Notes under the pieces: generated by a model
Seen by the model: only the letters and a program-made list of their open reading frames with translations
Databases searched by the model: none
What the model was told of the DNA's origin: nothing
Part shown: positions 43,211 through 52,700 of the stretch, piece after piece
Layout of the letters: every line of letters begins with the position of its first letter
Position numbering within the stretch: the first letter of the stretch is position 1
Made by a program: the position numbers and the translations under genes
Assembly: GCF_016862375.1 (NCBI RefSeq)
Contig: NZ_BOMV01000065.1
Coordinates: forward strand, 115,443 to 179,442
Direction of reading: 5' to 3'
Source: Paractinoplanes rishiriensis
GTDB taxonomy: Bacteria; Actinomycetota; Actinomycetes; Mycobacteriales; Micromonosporaceae
DNA: 64,000 nt

Positions 43211-44069
43211 CGAGCAGCGTGACGCAGGCCGCCGATCCGGCACCGCAGAGCATCGCCGCGATCAACGGCATCGGCACCGGCACCGTGGTGAACCGGTCCA
43301 GCACACCCAGCGCCAGCGCCGCCACCAGGCACACCGCGAACACCACCGAGGCGAGGTGACCGAGCACGCCCCGTCCCACCGGCACCGGCTGCACGCCACC
43401 GGCCGGCACCCGCAGCGACTCCGCGAAGTCGTCGGTGACCCGGACCAGCGAGGTCGCGTCGACGATCCGCCGCTCGGCCGCGGCGAGACGCCGCAGTTCG
43501 GTCTCGGCCCGGGGGTGGCCGGGCTCCAGTCTCAAGGCTTGGCCGTACGCGTCCCGCGCGCTGAGCGGACGACCCGCCGCGAACAGCGCAACCCCGTGCG
43601 CGACGTGCAGATCGGCGTCGTAGTACGCCAGCTCGACCGCGATCGCGAGCACCTCGACCGCCTCGGCGACCCGGCCGGCCGCGAGCAGGGCCCGCCCGTG
43701 CCGCTCGAACAGGCGCGGGTTGCCCGGGTCTTCGGCGCAGGCCGTGGTGGCCGCCGAGACGGCCAGGTCGTGCCGGCCGGTCGCGGTGTAGGCGGCGCTC
43801 ACCCAGTACAGCGGCTCCACGCCGCGCGGCTCGAGCCGCAGCGCCGCCCGGGCCGCGTCGAGCGCCTCGGCCGGCCGGTGCAGCGCGAGCCGGGCCCGGG
43901 CCAGCAGCAGCCACGCCTCGACGTTGCCGGGTTCCTCGCCGACCACGGGTGCCAGCAGGTGGGCAGCCTGGCCGGCCCGCCCGTGGTGCAGCAGGTCGTC
44001 GGCCCGGCCGAGCAGGGTGTCGGTACGCACGACCGCCTCGATCGGCCGTCCGGCCACCGACCTGCGCAC
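43197..44069 (-). CDS. TPR-repeat protein with C-terminal membrane segments
   Basis: A 290-residue protein from GTG 44067-44069. Residues about 15-200 are helical tetratricopeptide repeats (TLLGRADDLLHHGRAGQAAHLLAPVV, NVEAWLLLARARLALHRPAEALDAARAALRLEP, PRLFERHGRALLAAGRVAEAVEVLAIAVEL). Two membrane segments close the protein (VLGHLASVVFAVCLVAALALGVL and PLIAAMLCGAGSAACVTLLA). It probably is a scaffold at the membrane. It follows the PadR-ABC operon with a 22-bp gap and may be co-transcribed. Its 3' end lies in a 19-bp duplication. Confidence 0.83.
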   Translation of the reverse strand: MRRSVAGRPIEAVVRTDTLLGRADDLLHHGRAGQAAHLLAPVVGEEPGNVEAWLLLARARLALHRPAEALDAARAALRLEPRGVEPLYWVSAAYTATGRHDLAVSAATTACAEDPGNPRLFERHGRALLAAGRVAEAVEVLAIAVELAYYDADLHVAHGVALFAAGRPLSARDAYGQALRLEPGHPRAETELRRLAAAERRIVDATSLVRVTDDFAESLRVPAGGVQPVPVGRGVLGHLASVVFAVCLVAALALGVLDRFTTVPVPMPLIAAMLCGAGSAACVTLLARRT

Positions 44070-44091
44070 CCGGCGGGGTGCGACCGGGTTC

Positions 44092-45753
44092 CTATTCGTT
44101 GCGCGCCGCCGCCGGCCCGGTCACCCGCCGCAGCAGCGGCATGGTCGAGACGATCAGGACCAGCGACAGCCCCAGGCCGAGCAGCACCGTCGCGTAGTAG
44201 GCCGGCCCGGGCGGATCGAGCCGGTAGCCGAGCTGCGACCTCAGGAACAGGTGGGCCGCCAGGAACCCGGCACCTACCGCCACCATCGCGACCGCGAGCA
44301 GCGGCACCACACTTTCCAGCAGCACCACCCGCCGCAGCTCGGGCAGCCGCACCCCGGCGAGCCGCAGCAGGCTGAACGGCCGCGCCCGCTCGTTGATCCC
44401 GCCGGTGACGCTGACCGCCAGGCTGCACCCGGCGATCAGCAGGCTGGCCACGATCACCACGTCGGCGAGCCGCTGGAACTGCACCAGGCTGTTCGCGAAG
44501 TTGCTGCGCCACTCGCCCTGGGTGGCCGCCGGCTGGGCGTCCGGGAACGCCCCCTGCAGCAGGGTCCGCGCCCGGTTCAGCGCCGCCGCCGAGCCGTCGG
44601 TGACGACCACGACCGAGAGCAGCGGACGCTCCGCGAGCTGCGCCGGGGTCAGCGGCGACGGCAACCACACCCGCTCCCCGCCGTCCCGCGGGTCGAACAG
44701 GTCGTGGTGGGTCTCGGCCACCGCGGCGCCGGCCGGGCAGCGGCCCACCTGCGGCACCCGGGCCAGCGCCGCACAGTCGACCAGGCCGGCCAGGTGCCCC
44801 GGAGCGGGCTCCTGGCCGTGCACGGCGATGACGTCCTCGACCCCGGCGGTGGTGCGCAGCGCGGCCGGGACAGCCGCGGCCGGCGGCGGGCTGGTGCCCG
44901 GCGGCTGCTCCTCCGGATACCAGGTCACGGTCAGGTTGTCGTGGATCGCGCTGCCCGGCGGCTGGGCACCCCGGTGGTTGACCACGGTGGTGATCACGCC
45001 GGTCGCCACCGTGGTCACGAACAGCGCTAGCATCAGCCCGCTCACCGCCCGGAATCCGGCCCGCGGGTCGTCGGCGAGGCGGCGGCCGGCGATCAGCGTG
45101 GCCGGGCGGCCGGCCCGGTGGGCGAGCAGGCGGGAACCGGTCATGGTCAGCCACGGCCCGGCGACCACCAGCCCGGTCATGACCAGGACAATGCCGGAGA
45201 GGTACGCGATCAGCTGCCCGTTCGTGGTGTCCGGGCGACGGCCGACGAACCACACCAGCTCGGCGAGCCCGGCCGCCACCGGAAGTAGCCGCCAGGCGCG
45301 CGGCGGCTTCGGCGTGACGCGGCGGCTGACTCCGAGCGGCGAAATCCGCACCCGGCGCAACGCGATCCGGGCCGCGACCGCCGCGCCCACCGGCACCCCG
45401 AGCGCGACCAGCAGCACGTCGGCGGTGCTGAGCGAAAGGTCGCCGGTGAAGAACCGCTCCCCGGTCAGGGTGAACCCGGCGAGGCCGAGGCGCACCAGCG
45501 GGAACAGTGCGAACCCGAGCACCAGGCGCAGCGCCCAGCCCGCCGGGTCGGCCGCCTCCGGGCCGGTGGCGGCCGAGGTGACCGCGCTGTTCAGCCAGGC
45601 GTAGCGCAGATTCTGGGCCTGTACCGCGTTGATACCGGCCAGCGTCCCCAGCAGCAGCGCGACGCCCACCGCGACCGCCGCGCCGACCAGGGCGAGCCGC
45701 CCGGCCGCCGACCGGCCGCCGGCCACCGCAAGACGCAGGCCCAACCCGATCAC
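44092..45753 (-). CDS. FtsX-like ABC transporter permease with a probable internal deletion
   Basis: A 553-residue permease from GTG 45751-45753, overlapping the ATPase stop. The N-terminal segment (GLGLRLAVAGGRSAAGRLALVGAAVAVGVALLLGTL and AQNLRYAWLNS) and the block LSLSTADVLLVALGVPVGAAVAARIALRRVRISPLGVSRRVTPKPPRAWRLLP match a Micromonosporaceae permease family that I recall as about 720-750 residues. Only about 70 residues separate them here. Some 170 residues (first extracellular domain and two membrane segments of repeat 1) seem removed in frame between DPAGWALRL and VLGFALFPLVRLG. The C-terminal FtsX repeat is complete. With the ATPase broken too, transport is doubtful. Confidence 0.72.
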   Translation of the reverse strand: MIGLGLRLAVAGGRSAAGRLALVGAAVAVGVALLLGTLAGINAVQAQNLRYAWLNSAVTSAATGPEAADPAGWALRLVLGFALFPLVRLGLAGFTLTGERFFTGDLSLSTADVLLVALGVPVGAAVAARIALRRVRISPLGVSRRVTPKPPRAWRLLPVAAGLAELVWFVGRRPDTTNGQLIAYLSGIVLVMTGLVVAGPWLTMTGSRLLAHRAGRPATLIAGRRLADDPRAGFRAVSGLMLALFVTTVATGVITTVVNHRGAQPPGSAIHDNLTVTWYPEEQPPGTSPPPAAAVPAALRTTAGVEDVIAVHGQEPAPGHLAGLVDCAALARVPQVGRCPAGAAVAETHHDLFDPRDGGERVWLPSPLTPAQLAERPLLSVVVVTDGSAAALNRARTLLQGAFPDAQPAATQGEWRSNFANSLVQFQRLADVVIVASLLIAGCSLAVSVTGGINERARPFSLLRLAGVRLPELRRVVLLESVVPLLAVAMVAVGAGFLAAHLFLRSQLGYRLDPPGPAYYATVLLGLGLSLVLIVSTMPLLRRVTGPAAARNE

Positions 45754-46246
45754 GGCGCTACCGCCGGCGTGGTGACCCGGCCGTCGCGGACCATGACCTC
45801 CCGGTCGGCGCAGGCGGCCACCCGCGGCTCGTGGGTGACCAGCACGACCGTGGTGCCCCGGTCCCGGGCGGCCCGCACCAGCAGGTCCATCACCTGCTCG
45901 CCGGTGAGGGAGTCGAGCGCGCCGGTCGGCTCGTCGGCGAACAGCACCTGCGGCTCGGCCACCAGCCCGCGGGCCAGCGCGACCCGCTGCTGCTGGCCGC
46001 CGGACAGCTCGCCGGAACGGCGCCGTTCCAGGCCGCCGATGCCGAGCAGCTCGAACCACTGCCGGGCCCGCCGGCCGACGGCACCAGGATGCCGGCCAGG
46101 CAGTGCAGCAGCGTGGACTTGCCGGAGCCGCTCGGGCCCATCACCGCGACGATCTCGCCGGCCGCCACGGTGAGGTCGGCGCCGCGCAGCGCCGGCGTCT
46201 CGCCGAGCGACAGGGCGACCCCACGGGCCTCCAGCGCGGCCGTCAT
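45750..46246 (-). pseudogene. ABC transporter ATPase with internal deletion and frameshift
   Basis: From ATG 46244-46246 the protein begins normally (TAALEARGVALSLGETPALRGADL, Walker A MGPSGSGKSTLLHCLAGILVPS) and then leaves frame at about 46075. The continuation in another frame is RARQWFELLGIGGLERRRSGELSGGQQQRVALARGL, then VLFADEPTGALDS and VVLVTHEPRVAACADREVMVRDGRV, ending at 45750 in a GTGA overlap with the permease. Roughly 65 residues containing the Q-loop, normally between these parts, are absent. All other motifs are present. Either the gene is a recent pseudogene or there is an assembly error at about 46070-46085. Confidence 0.8.
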
Positions 46247-46767
46247 CGCTGCACCTGCGCCCGCAGAGCGTCGAGCCGGGCCGCGGTGGTCTCGATCCAG
46301 CGCAGGTCGGCCTCGAGGTGGAACAGCCCGTGGTCGGCCAGCAGCCCCTCGACCAGCCCGCCGCCCCGCTTGACCTCGGTGAGCTCGCGCATTCGGGCCA
46401 GGTGGGAGCGGCGCTGGGTGTCCAGGTAGGCGTCGGCCGGCCGGTCCAGCATGAGGGCCAGGACGACCTTGGCGAACAGCACGGTCTGCAGGTGCGGCTC
46501 GGGGGCGACCGGCTCGGTCAGCCAGGTGTCGACCTCGGTGGCGCCGCGGTCGGTGATCACGTACCGCTTGCGTTCCGGGCCCTCACCCGGGGTGACCTCG
46601 TCCATCACCACCTTGCCGTCCCGGGCGAGCCGGGCCAGCGTCGAGTACACCTGGCCGAACGGCAGCGACCGGCCGCCGCCGAAGTAGAGGTCGTAGTCGC
46701 GTTTCAGGTCGTAACCGTGGCTGGGCTGGCGCTCGAGCAGGCCGAGCAGGGTGAGGGGTACGCTCAT
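46243..46767 (-). CDS. PadR-family transcriptional regulator
   Basis: A 174-residue PadR regulator. The winged helix spans residues 1-80 (SVPLTLLGLLERQPSHGYDLKRDYDLYFGGGRSLPFGQVYSTLARLARDGKVVMDEVTPGEGPERKRYVITDRG), followed by a helical dimerisation domain. It overlaps the downstream ABC ATPase start by 4 bp, the standard PadR-ABC exporter arrangement in which PadR represses the operon until a drug or stress is present. A palindromic operator lies about 30 bp upstream (46797-46808). Now that the ATPase is broken, it may regulate only itself. Confidence 0.92.
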   Translation of the reverse strand: MSVPLTLLGLLERQPSHGYDLKRDYDLYFGGGRSLPFGQVYSTLARLARDGKVVMDEVTPGEGPERKRYVITDRGATEVDTWLTEPVAPEPHLQTVLFAKVVLALMLDRPADAYLDTQRRSHLARMRELTEVKRGGGLVEGLLADHGLFHLEADLRWIETTAARLDALRAQVQR

Positions 46768-46796
46768 GCCGCCACCGTACACCGAGAGTATACCTC

Positions 46797-46808
46797 GCGT
46801 ATATACGC
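46797..46808. promoter_or_regulatory. Palindromic operator upstream of PadR
   Basis: GCGTATATACGC (46797-46808) is a perfect 12-bp palindrome just upstream of padR. Next to it GTACACCGAGAGTATAC (46778-46794) is an imperfect inverted repeat. AT-rich dyads are typical PadR autoregulatory sites. Confidence 0.6.
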
Positions 46809-46827
46809 TAGAGTTAGACGCTCCGGG

Positions 46828-47322
46828 TCAGACCCGCTTCATCTCCTCGTGATGGTCGGTGAGCACCTCGGTCATGGCCAGCAGGAAACGCCGGATCGCG
46901 GTCAGCTCCGGCCGGCTGAACCGGTCCATCACGGCGTGGCTGCGGACGCCTAGCGGGCCGAAGAAGCCGACCGCGACCGCCATCCCCGGCTCGCCGTAGC
47001 GCAGGTGCACCACCCGGCGGTCCGGGCTCTCCCGCGTACGGCGAAGATGCCCGCCCCGCTCCAGGCGGTCGATGGCGGCGGTGGCCGCGCCCGACGAGAG
47101 CCCCACCGCCTCGCCGAGGCGGCCCGGGGTGAGCGGATCGCCGGCCCGCTCCGCCTGGAACACCGCGATGAGCGCCTGGAGGTCGGTGGGGTGCAGGCCG
47201 TGCTTCTGGGCGAAGTACGCGCCCAGTTGCTGCGACGCCATGCCGTAGCGGTGCATCAGCTGCACGAGTTCGTCGCGCAGGTCACGGCCGCTGGTAAGAT
47301 CGACACTGTCCACACGGGACAT
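46828..47322 (-). CDS. MarR-family transcriptional regulator, coupled to ssuD
   Basis: A 164-residue MarR-type regulator from ATG 47320-47322. The winged helix region contains HGLHPTDLQALIAVFQAERAGDPLTPGRLGEAVGLSSGAATAAIDRLERGGHLRRTRESPDRRVVHLRYGEPG. It begins 4 bp after the ssuD stop on the same strand, so it is probably co-transcribed with the monooxygenase. It may sense a sulfonate or other ligand, or control something unrelated; ligand residues cannot be inferred. Confidence 0.87.
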   Translation of the reverse strand: MSRVDSVDLTSGRDLRDELVQLMHRYGMASQQLGAYFAQKHGLHPTDLQALIAVFQAERAGDPLTPGRLGEAVGLSSGAATAAIDRLERGGHLRRTRESPDRRVVHLRYGEPGMAVAVGFFGPLGVRSHAVMDRFSRPELTAIRRFLLAMTEVLTDHHEEMKRV

Positions 47323-47326
47323 TTTT

Positions 47327-48460
47327 TCAGATCGGGACCCCGGCGAACGGCACCGCGGCCGTGGCCGTCGCCAGGCGGCCTGCCGGGTGCGACCAGCGGC
47401 CACGCCGGGCCAGTTCGGGCAGCACGCCCTCGCCGAACCAGTAGGCCTCCTCGAGGTGCGGGTAACCCGAGAGGATGAATTCGTCGATGCCGAGCGCCGC
47501 GTACTCCTCCAGCCGGTCGGCGACCTCCCGGTGGCTGCCGACCAGGGCGGTGCCGGCGCCGCCGCGCACCAGGCCCACTCCGGCCCACAGGTTGGGCGAC
47601 ACCACCAGGCCGTCGCGGGAGCCGCCGTGCAGCGACAGCATCCGGCGCTGGCCTTCCGACTCGCTGCGCCGCAGCCCGGCCTGCACCTGCGCGATCGCGC
47701 TCTCCGGCACCCCGCCGATCAGCCGGCCGGCCTCGGCCCAGGCCTGCTCCGCGGTGTCCCGGGTGATCACGTGCAGCCGGATGCCGAACCGCATGTCCGG
47801 CCGCAGCGAGCGGATCCAGGCCAGCTTCTCGGCCACCTGCGCGGGCGGTTCGCCCCAGGTCAGGTAGATGTCGGCATGCTCGGCCGCGACCGGGCCGGCG
47901 GCCTTGGACGAGCCGCCGAAGTAGATCGGCGGCGCCACCTCCGGCACGTGCGCGAGCTTGGCGCCCTCGACCCGGACGTGTTCGCCGTCCAGCGTCACGG
48001 TCTCGCCCCGGAACAGCGCCCGGACCACCCCCAGAAATTCGGCGGTACGGGCGTAGCGCGCGTCCTTGTCCAGGAAGTCGCCGTACTGCCGCTGCTCGTG
48101 CGACTCGCCGCCGGTCACCACGTTGAGCAGCAGCCGGCCGCCGGACAGCCGCTGGAAGGTGGACGCCATCTGGGCGGCCAGGGTGGGCGACAGCAGCCCG
48201 GGCCGGAACGCGACCAGGAACTTGAGCCGCTCGGTGACCTCGGTCAGCATCGCCGTGGTCAGCCAGGCGTCCTCGCACCAGGCACCGGTCGGGGTGAGGG
48301 CGCCGACGAAGCCGAGCTGCTCCGCGCTACGGGCGATCTGGCCCAGGTACGCGACGCTGGCGGGGCGCGCCCCGCCGGCCGCACCGGTCGGCACGCCGCT
48401 GCCGCCGCCCACGATGTCGCGGCTGTCGCCGTTGGTGGGCAGAAACCAGTGAAAGTCCAT
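47327..48460 (-). CDS. ssuD: FMNH2-dependent alkanesulfonate monooxygenase
   Basis: A 377-residue bacterial luciferase-fold enzyme that cleaves sulfite from alkanesulfonates with FMNH2 and O2. Family markers: MDFHWFLPTNGDSR at the start, SAEQLGFVGALTPTGAWCEDAWL, KFLVAFRPGLLSPTLAAQMASTFQRLSGGRLLLNVVTGG, PPIYFGGSSKAAGPVAAEHADIYLTWGEP, and FILSGYPHLEEAYWFGEGVLPEL near the end. Length is normal. The partner flavin reductase SsuE is not in the window. A transport operon for sulfonates lies at 56174-58856. A CTAT...CCATCGG sequence in its promoter region resembles one before that operon. Confidence 0.93.
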   Translation of the reverse strand: MDFHWFLPTNGDSRDIVGGGSGVPTGAAGGARPASVAYLGQIARSAEQLGFVGALTPTGAWCEDAWLTTAMLTEVTERLKFLVAFRPGLLSPTLAAQMASTFQRLSGGRLLLNVVTGGESHEQRQYGDFLDKDARYARTAEFLGVVRALFRGETVTLDGEHVRVEGAKLAHVPEVAPPIYFGGSSKAAGPVAAEHADIYLTWGEPPAQVAEKLAWIRSLRPDMRFGIRLHVITRDTAEQAWAEAGRLIGGVPESAIAQVQAGLRRSESEGQRRMLSLHGGSRDGLVVSPNLWAGVGLVRGGAGTALVGSHREVADRLEEYAALGIDEFILSGYPHLEEAYWFGEGVLPELARRGRWSHPAGRLATATAAVPFAGVPI

Positions 48461-48509
48461 GCGACGCACACTATCCATATATTCCATCGGTTGACTAGAG
48501 TATCTCGCC

Positions 48510-49754
48510 ATGGACAAGACCGGCATGGACGAGATCCAATACGACGCGCAGCGCCTGGAGCAGTGGACAGCCGGTGCCGCGCGCGGCTTCTCCCGGCGCG
48601 ACTTCCTGCGGCTCAGCGCCGCCGTCGGTGCGGCCGCGGCCGGAGCGACCGCCGGAGCCACCGCGGCGGCGGCGCCGGCCGCAGCGGCCGGTCCTATCCT
48701 CAAGCCGCTGCCGCCCGAGCTGTTCCGGGTACTCGGCACCAACGCCGAGACCCGCTTCGCGGCGCTGCGCGGCCAGGGCTTCCACGTACCGGTCGACCGG
48801 TTCTTCGTCCGCAACCACACCAGTACGCCGGTGCTCGACGAGGCGGCCTGGCGACTGGAGGTCTTCGGCGCCGGGCTGCGCGGCGGACCGGTCACGTTCT
48901 CGCTGGCCGACCTGCGCCGGCTGCCGTCCGTGACCCGTTCGGCCGCGGTCGAGTGCGCCGGCAACGGCCGCGGGTACTTCACCAGCCAGCAGGGCCAGAC
49001 GGTCTCCGGCACCGGGTGGCAGCTCGGGGCGATCGGCGTGGCGCGCTGGCGGGGCGTCCGGCTCGGTACCGTGCTGCGCCGGGCCGGCCTGGCCGCGCAC
49101 GCCGTCGACGTGCAGGCCGAGGGGCTGGACGCGAACTTCGTCAGCGGCGGTGTCGACTTGGGACCGGTGCGCCGCCCGCTGCCGGTCGGCAAGGCCCTCG
49201 ACGACGTGCTGCTCGCGTACGAGATGAACGGTGCGCCGCTGCCGCCCGACCACGGCGCGCCGGTGCGGCTGGTGGTGCCCGGCTGGATCGGCATCGCGTC
49301 GATCAAGTGGGTGGGGCGCATCGAGGTGTCCGCCGAGCCGCTGTTCTCGCCGTGGAACACGCAGTTCTACCGCCTGTTCGGCCCGGACTACCCGGCCGGG
49401 GGACAGCCGTTCGACCGGCAGGCGGTCAAGAGCGCGTTCGAGCTCGACCCGGCCGTGCCGTTCGCCGCGGGCGTGCGCACCACGCTGACCGGGCGGTCCT
49501 GGTCGGCGCACGGCCCGATCCGGCACGTCGAGGTCAGCACGGACGGCAGCACCTGGCGGCGGGCCCGCCCGGTGGGGCCCACCGGGGGCGTGTGGCAGCG
49601 CTGGGAGATCGGCTGGCGGCCTTTTGCCGGTACGCACGAACTGCGCGCCCGGGCCACCGACGTGCACGGCAACACCCAGCCGGACGTCACCGTGCACAAC
49701 ACGCTGGGCTACCTCTTCGACGCCGTGGTGCGGGTGCCGGTCACCGCCGCCTGA
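48510..49754 (+). CDS. Sulfite oxidase-like molybdopterin oxidoreductase, Tat-exported
   Basis: A 414-residue protein with a twin-arginine signal (FSRRDFLRLSAAVGAAAAG at about residues 27-45). The Mo-binding domain has FFVRNHTSTPVLD, VTRSAAVECAGNGRGYF (with the Mo-ligand Cys) and LDANFVSGGVDLGPV, then PVRLVVPGWIGIASIKWVGRIEV. The C-terminal dimerisation domain (GRSWSAHGPIRHVEVSTDGSTWRRARPV) completes the sulfite-oxidase architecture. It lacks a heme domain. Its position beside ssuD suggests it oxidises released sulfite or a related sulfur compound outside the cell, by inference. Its last 46 bp overlap the convergent histidine kinase gene. Confidence 0.92.
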   Translation: MDKTGMDEIQYDAQRLEQWTAGAARGFSRRDFLRLSAAVGAAAAGATAGATAAAAPAAAAGPILKPLPPELFRVLGTNAETRFAALRGQGFHVPVDRFFVRNHTSTPVLDEAAWRLEVFGAGLRGGPVTFSLADLRRLPSVTRSAAVECAGNGRGYFTSQQGQTVSGTGWQLGAIGVARWRGVRLGTVLRRAGLAAHAVDVQAEGLDANFVSGGVDLGPVRRPLPVGKALDDVLLAYEMNGAPLPPDHGAPVRLVVPGWIGIASIKWVGRIEVSAEPLFSPWNTQFYRLFGPDYPAGGQPFDRQAVKSAFELDPAVPFAAGVRTTLTGRSWSAHGPIRHVEVSTDGSTWRRARPVGPTGGVWQRWEIGWRPFAGTHELRARATDVHGNTQPDVTVHNTLGYLFDAVVRVPVTAA

Positions 49755-52700
49755 TCCCGGTCCGACTGGTCCCAGTCCAGCCCGGCCAGGATCTCGTCGA
49801 CCGCGTCCAGCATCTCCCGGGTGCGCGGCCGGAGGCCGGCGAGCGGCTCGACCGCGGCGTCCAGGTCGTTGTCCGCGCCGGCCGCCTCGAGCCGCTCGCA
49901 CACCGCGGCCAGGTCGCCCGCGCCCAGGTTGGCGGCCACGCCCTTGAGCTGGTGCGCCTGCTCGCGCAGCCGGACCGGGTCGTCCACCGCGACCGCCTGC
50001 ACGATCGCCTCGACGTGCCCGGGCGCGTGCGCGCTGAGCCGGCGCAGCAGCCCGGCCAGCGCGCCCGGCCCGAGCGCGGCACCGGCACCGCGCAGCAGGT
50101 CGAGCCGCTGCTCGATCTGCTCGCGCACGCCGGCGGCCGGGTCCGGCCCGGCCGGGTGCTCCTGCGTCCAGGCGTCCAGCGCGGCGGCCAGGTCGGCCGG
50201 CATCAGCGGCTTCGCGATGTGGTCGTCCATGCCGGCGGACAGGCAGCGCTGCCGGTCCTCGGGCAGCGCGCCCGCGGTCATCGCGATGATCGGCACGTGC
50301 CGGTCGGCCGGTTCGGCCGCCCGGATCGCGGCGGTCGCCTGGTAGCCGTCCATCTCCGGCATCAGGCAGTCCATGAAGATCGCCCGGTAGTCGCGGCGGC
50401 CGGCCATCTCCACCGCCTCCCGGCCGTTGCCGGCCACGTCCGCGGTGTAACCGAGGTTGGCCAGCATGCCCAGCGCCACGGTCTGGTTGATGTCGTTGTC
50501 CTCCACCAGCAGCACATGCCCGCGGCCGGCCGGCGCGGGCGACGCGCCGGTGCCGAGGGTGCGCTCGTCGCCCGGACCGGCGAACACGTTGACCAGGGCG
50601 TCGTACAGCTGCGACTGGCGCACCGGCCGGGACAGCACGGCGTGGTGCGGGCCGCCCGCGGCCGGCTCGGTGCCGACCAGCACGGTCTTGAGCCCGGCCC
50701 CCGCCGGCCCGCCCCCTGTCAGCCCGGCACCGGCCGGCAGGTCCACCGGACCGTCCAGCACCGCCACGTCGTACGGGCGGCCGGCCGTGGCCGCCTCGGT
50801 CAGGGCCCGCGCCGCCTCGGCCGGGTCGGCCGCCACCGTGGTGTCGATCGCCCAGGCCGCCAGCTGGTCGCTGAGCGCGATCCCCTCGGCGCCGGCCACC
50901 AGCAGCACCCGCAGCCCGTCCAGCGCCCGCCGCGGCGCCGTGCCGGCGTCCTCCACCGGCGGCTGCAGCGGCACCGTGAACCAGAACGTGCTGCCCCGGC
51001 CGGCCTCGCTGACCAGGCCGATCTCGCCGCCCAGGACGCCGACCAGCTCGCGGCTGATGGCCAGGCCCAGCCCGGTGCCGCCGAACCGCCGGGTGGTGCC
51101 GGCGTCCGCCTGGGTGAACGGCTCGAACAGGCTCGCCTGCTGCTCGTCACCGATGCCGATGCCGGTGTCCGACACCTCGAACCGGACCGGCACGGTGCCC
51201 GGCGCGAAGTCGCGGCCGGCCGCCGGCGACGCGGTCACCGTGACGTGCCCGCTCGGGGTGAACTTGACCGCGTTGCCGGCCAGGTTGAGCAGCACCTGGC
51301 GCAGCTTGCCGGCGTCGCCGCTGACCGTGCCGGCCAGCGCCGGGTCGCAGCGGGCCGTGACGGTCAGGTCCTTGCTGCCGGTGGCGTCGGCGACCAGGCC
51401 GATCACCTCGTCGAGCAGCCGCCAGATCTCGAAGTCGGCGCGCTCCAGCACCATCTTGCCCGCCTCCAGCTTGCTGAAGTCGAGCACGTCGTTGATCACC
51501 GACAACAGGGCCACCCCCGCGCTGTTGATGCCCTGCGCGTAGCGGCGCTGGGTCTCCCCGAGTTCGGTGCCGAGCAGCAGCCCGGACAGACCGATGACCC
51601 CGTTCATCGGGGTCCGGATCTCGTGGCTCATCGAGGCCAGGAACTGCGACTTGAGCCGGGCCGTGTCGACCGCCTGGTCGCGGGCCTGCGCCAGGGCCTG
51701 CTCGGTCTGCCGGCGGGCGGTGATGTCGCGGGCGAACGCGTGGAAGCTGGACGGCCCGTCGCTGCGGATGCGCCACATGGTCAGCTCGATCGGCAGTTCG
51801 GTGCCGTCGGCGCGCACCGCGGCCATCTCGGTGGGCCGGTCCAGCAGCCAGTCCCAGCTGCCCTCCAGCATCCGGTCCAGCGCGGCGCCGTACCGGCGGG
51901 GCAGGATGGTGTCCACCACGTGCCGGCCCAGCACCTGGCCGCGCCGCCAGCCGAACACCTGCTCGGCCTGCCGGTTCCACTCGGTGATCAGGCCGTTGTA
52001 GTCCATGCTGATGAACGGGTCGCTGGCCGCCGCCATGATCATCTGGAACTGCTCGCGCTCGAACCGCAGCCGGCGCTCGGCCTCCACCTCGGCGGTGATG
52101 TCGTGCGAGATGGTGGACGCGCCGACGATCACCCCGCCCGGATCCCGGACCGGCGCCATGCTCAGCGAAACGTAGATGGTGGTGCCGTCCTTGCGGACCC
52201 GCCGGGTCTCGTGGTGCTTGATCAGCTCGCCGGAGTTGACCCGGGCCAGCAGCCCGCGCTCCTCGTCCGGCCGGTCCGCGGGCAGGATCACGGTCACGTC
52301 GTTGCCGACCATCTCGGCGGCGGTGTAGCCGTACAGCCGCTCGGCGCCCGGGTTCCAGGTCAGGATCGTGCCGTCCAGGGTCTTGCTGACGATCGCGTCG
52401 CTGGAGGCGGCCACGATGCCGGCCAGCTGCGCGTCCGACTGGGCCTGGGCGAGCCGCTCGGTGACGTCCTGCACGGTCGCGAACACCACGGTGCCGCCCT
52501 CGCCGTCCACCGTGGCCAGGCTGATCTCGACGGGGCATTCGGTGCCGTCGCCGCGCAGCGCGGTCAGCCGCATCCCCTCGCCCATCGCCCGCGGGGAGGG
52601 TGCGGCCAGGTATTCGCGGCGGTGCCGGGTGTGCTGGTGCCGCTGGGGTTCCGGGATGAGGTTCTCCACCGGCATCCCGACCAGGTCCTCGCGCGAGTAG

